Shown here: positions 63,279 through 64,000 of the stretch, in pieces
Position numbering within the stretch: the first letter of the stretch is position 1
How the letters are laid out: each line of letters begins with the position of its first letter
Assembly (NCBI GenBank): GCA_030038195.1
Contig: JASHPJ010000124.1
Span: 62,001-126,000 of the forward strand
DNA length: 64,000 bases
Reading direction: 5' to 3'
Source: Acidobacteriaceae bacterium
Lineage (GTDB): Bacteria > Acidobacteriota > Terriglobia > Terriglobales > Acidobacteriaceae
The notes under the pieces: generated by a model
What the model was told of the DNA's origin: nothing
Databases searched by the model: none
What the model saw: only the letters and a program-made list of their open reading frames with translations
Made by a program: the position numbers and the translations under genes

Positions 63279-64000
63279 TTACTCCATGCGCAAGATTTTC
63301 ATCGGGTCTACACTCGCGGCGCGTCGAGCCGGAACCCAAGCGGCGGCTACAGCCAGCACGATCATCATAAGCACTACAGTTCCATAGGTTGCCGGATCGA
63401 GCGGCTCAACCTCGAAGAGGAACCGGCGCATGGTCTGTCCTACAAGCACCGCCGCGGCCAGTCCGGCAACCGATCCTCCTAGAGCGAGGGTGAGGCTCTG
63501 CTGCACGACCCGCTGCACGATCTGCCAGTGCTGCGCACCCAGGGCGAGCCGGATACCGAGCTCGCGCGTGCGCCAGCATCAGGTTGGCGACGTTGGCGCA
63601 GACGATGAGCAGAATGAGTCCTACGGTACCAAAGAACAGGAGCAACCATGGACGCATGGCGCCCACTTCTGAGTCGAGCAGCGGCACCACGGTCATGTTG
63701 GCTGCCCATATGTCGGGCATCTGCCAGGGAAAGAGAGACAACAGCGGCTTTTGTATGCGGCGCAGGTCAGACTGTGCCTGTGTGGGCGTGATTCCGCCTC
63801 GCAGCCGGCCAAAGGTGCGCAGATCGAAGCGATTCCAGGGGTCCTGTACATCAGCGGGATTAAAAGTCACCGGTGTGAGGAACTGGGTGTCTGCGTATGG
63901 GAAATGCACGCCAACAGGCATGACGCCGATCACTCGCCGCAATATGCCGTCGATGCACAGAGTGTGCCCGATGATTTGAGGGTTGGCGGCGAAAGCATCA
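63279..64000 (-). pseudogene. ADOP/MacB-type permease fragment, frameshifted, runs off the window
   Basis: From the right edge the minus frame reads NPQIIGHTLCIDGILRRVIGVMP, the periplasmic MacB-type domain, and continues to the membrane segment WLLLFFGTVGLILLIVCANVANLMLA. The next expected block, ELGIRLALGAQHWQIVQRVV, is in another frame (near 63520-63570), and the last part (LALGGSVAGLAAAVLVGQTM...DPMKILRME) follows it. So a frameshift lies at about 63565-63575. The C-terminus after that is normal for this family. It could be a real pseudogene or a sequencing error. The start is beyond the window. Confidence 0.75.

Overview
The window reads as a chromosome segment of a GC-rich, diderm member of the Acidobacteriota (Terriglobia-like). 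The main reasons are lpxB (lipid A synthesis), several TonB-dependent receptors of the Oar type with N-terminal carboxypeptidase-regulatory-like domains, an ADOP/MacB-type permease, many secreted proteins with no clear family, and a high density of small palindromic interspersed repeats. This placement is inferred from gene content; no rRNA or tRNA gene was seen to confirm it.

Layout. (1) 1-19.3 kb, housekeeping and envelope genes: DAHP synthase, lpxB, a secreted M1-peptidase-like protein with a destroyed zinc site, rlpA, thymidine kinase, a secreted zinc metallopeptidase, an operon ygfZ-DUF1844-MBL hydrolase-ribF, a class A PBP, and an S41-protease-like protein that lacks both catalytic residues. 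(2) 19.8-31.75 kb, an island with visibly lower GC: a sigma70-type promoter and a fluoride (crcB-type) riboswitch precede enolase, a dynamin-like GTPase, crcB, a DUF6062-like protein with two zinc-ligand sets, a double DUF190 protein, a single DUF190 protein, a second dynamin-like GTPase and a zinc-ribbon/HEAT protein. A structured intergenic stretch and a second fluoride riboswitch then precede two overlapping MutS-domain-V ATPase genes and a long hairpin terminator. I read this as one large fluoride-stress regulon joining ion export (CrcB), a spare target enzyme (enolase), membrane-remodelling GTPases and MutS-like ATPases. It is the strongest candidate for an undescribed system here.

(3) 31.8-49.7 kb, metal handling, probably copper/iron: two Oar-like TonB receptors, two paralogous secreted CC...HHC...M peptides, a multicopper oxidase, a Fur-family regulator, an AraC regulator, bacterioferritin, a cysteine-free S4 paralogue, a third TonB receptor and an exported CbiX-like protein with a Met/His-rich insert, followed by decayed gene fragments. 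(4) 49.7-56.4 kb, methyl cycle: an ArsR-methyltransferase fusion protein with a palindrome over its start, ahcY, metF, a secreted Gfo/Idh/MocA oxidoreductase flanked by two copies of a MITE-like repeat, and a CPCC protein. (5) 56.4-64 kb, protein quality control: tig-clpP-clpX, a double-CDGSH protein, lon, and a frameshifted ADOP permease running off the end.

Several families of short palindromic repeats lie between genes throughout. One of them appears to have been absorbed in frame as a linker in the ArsR-methyltransferase protein.
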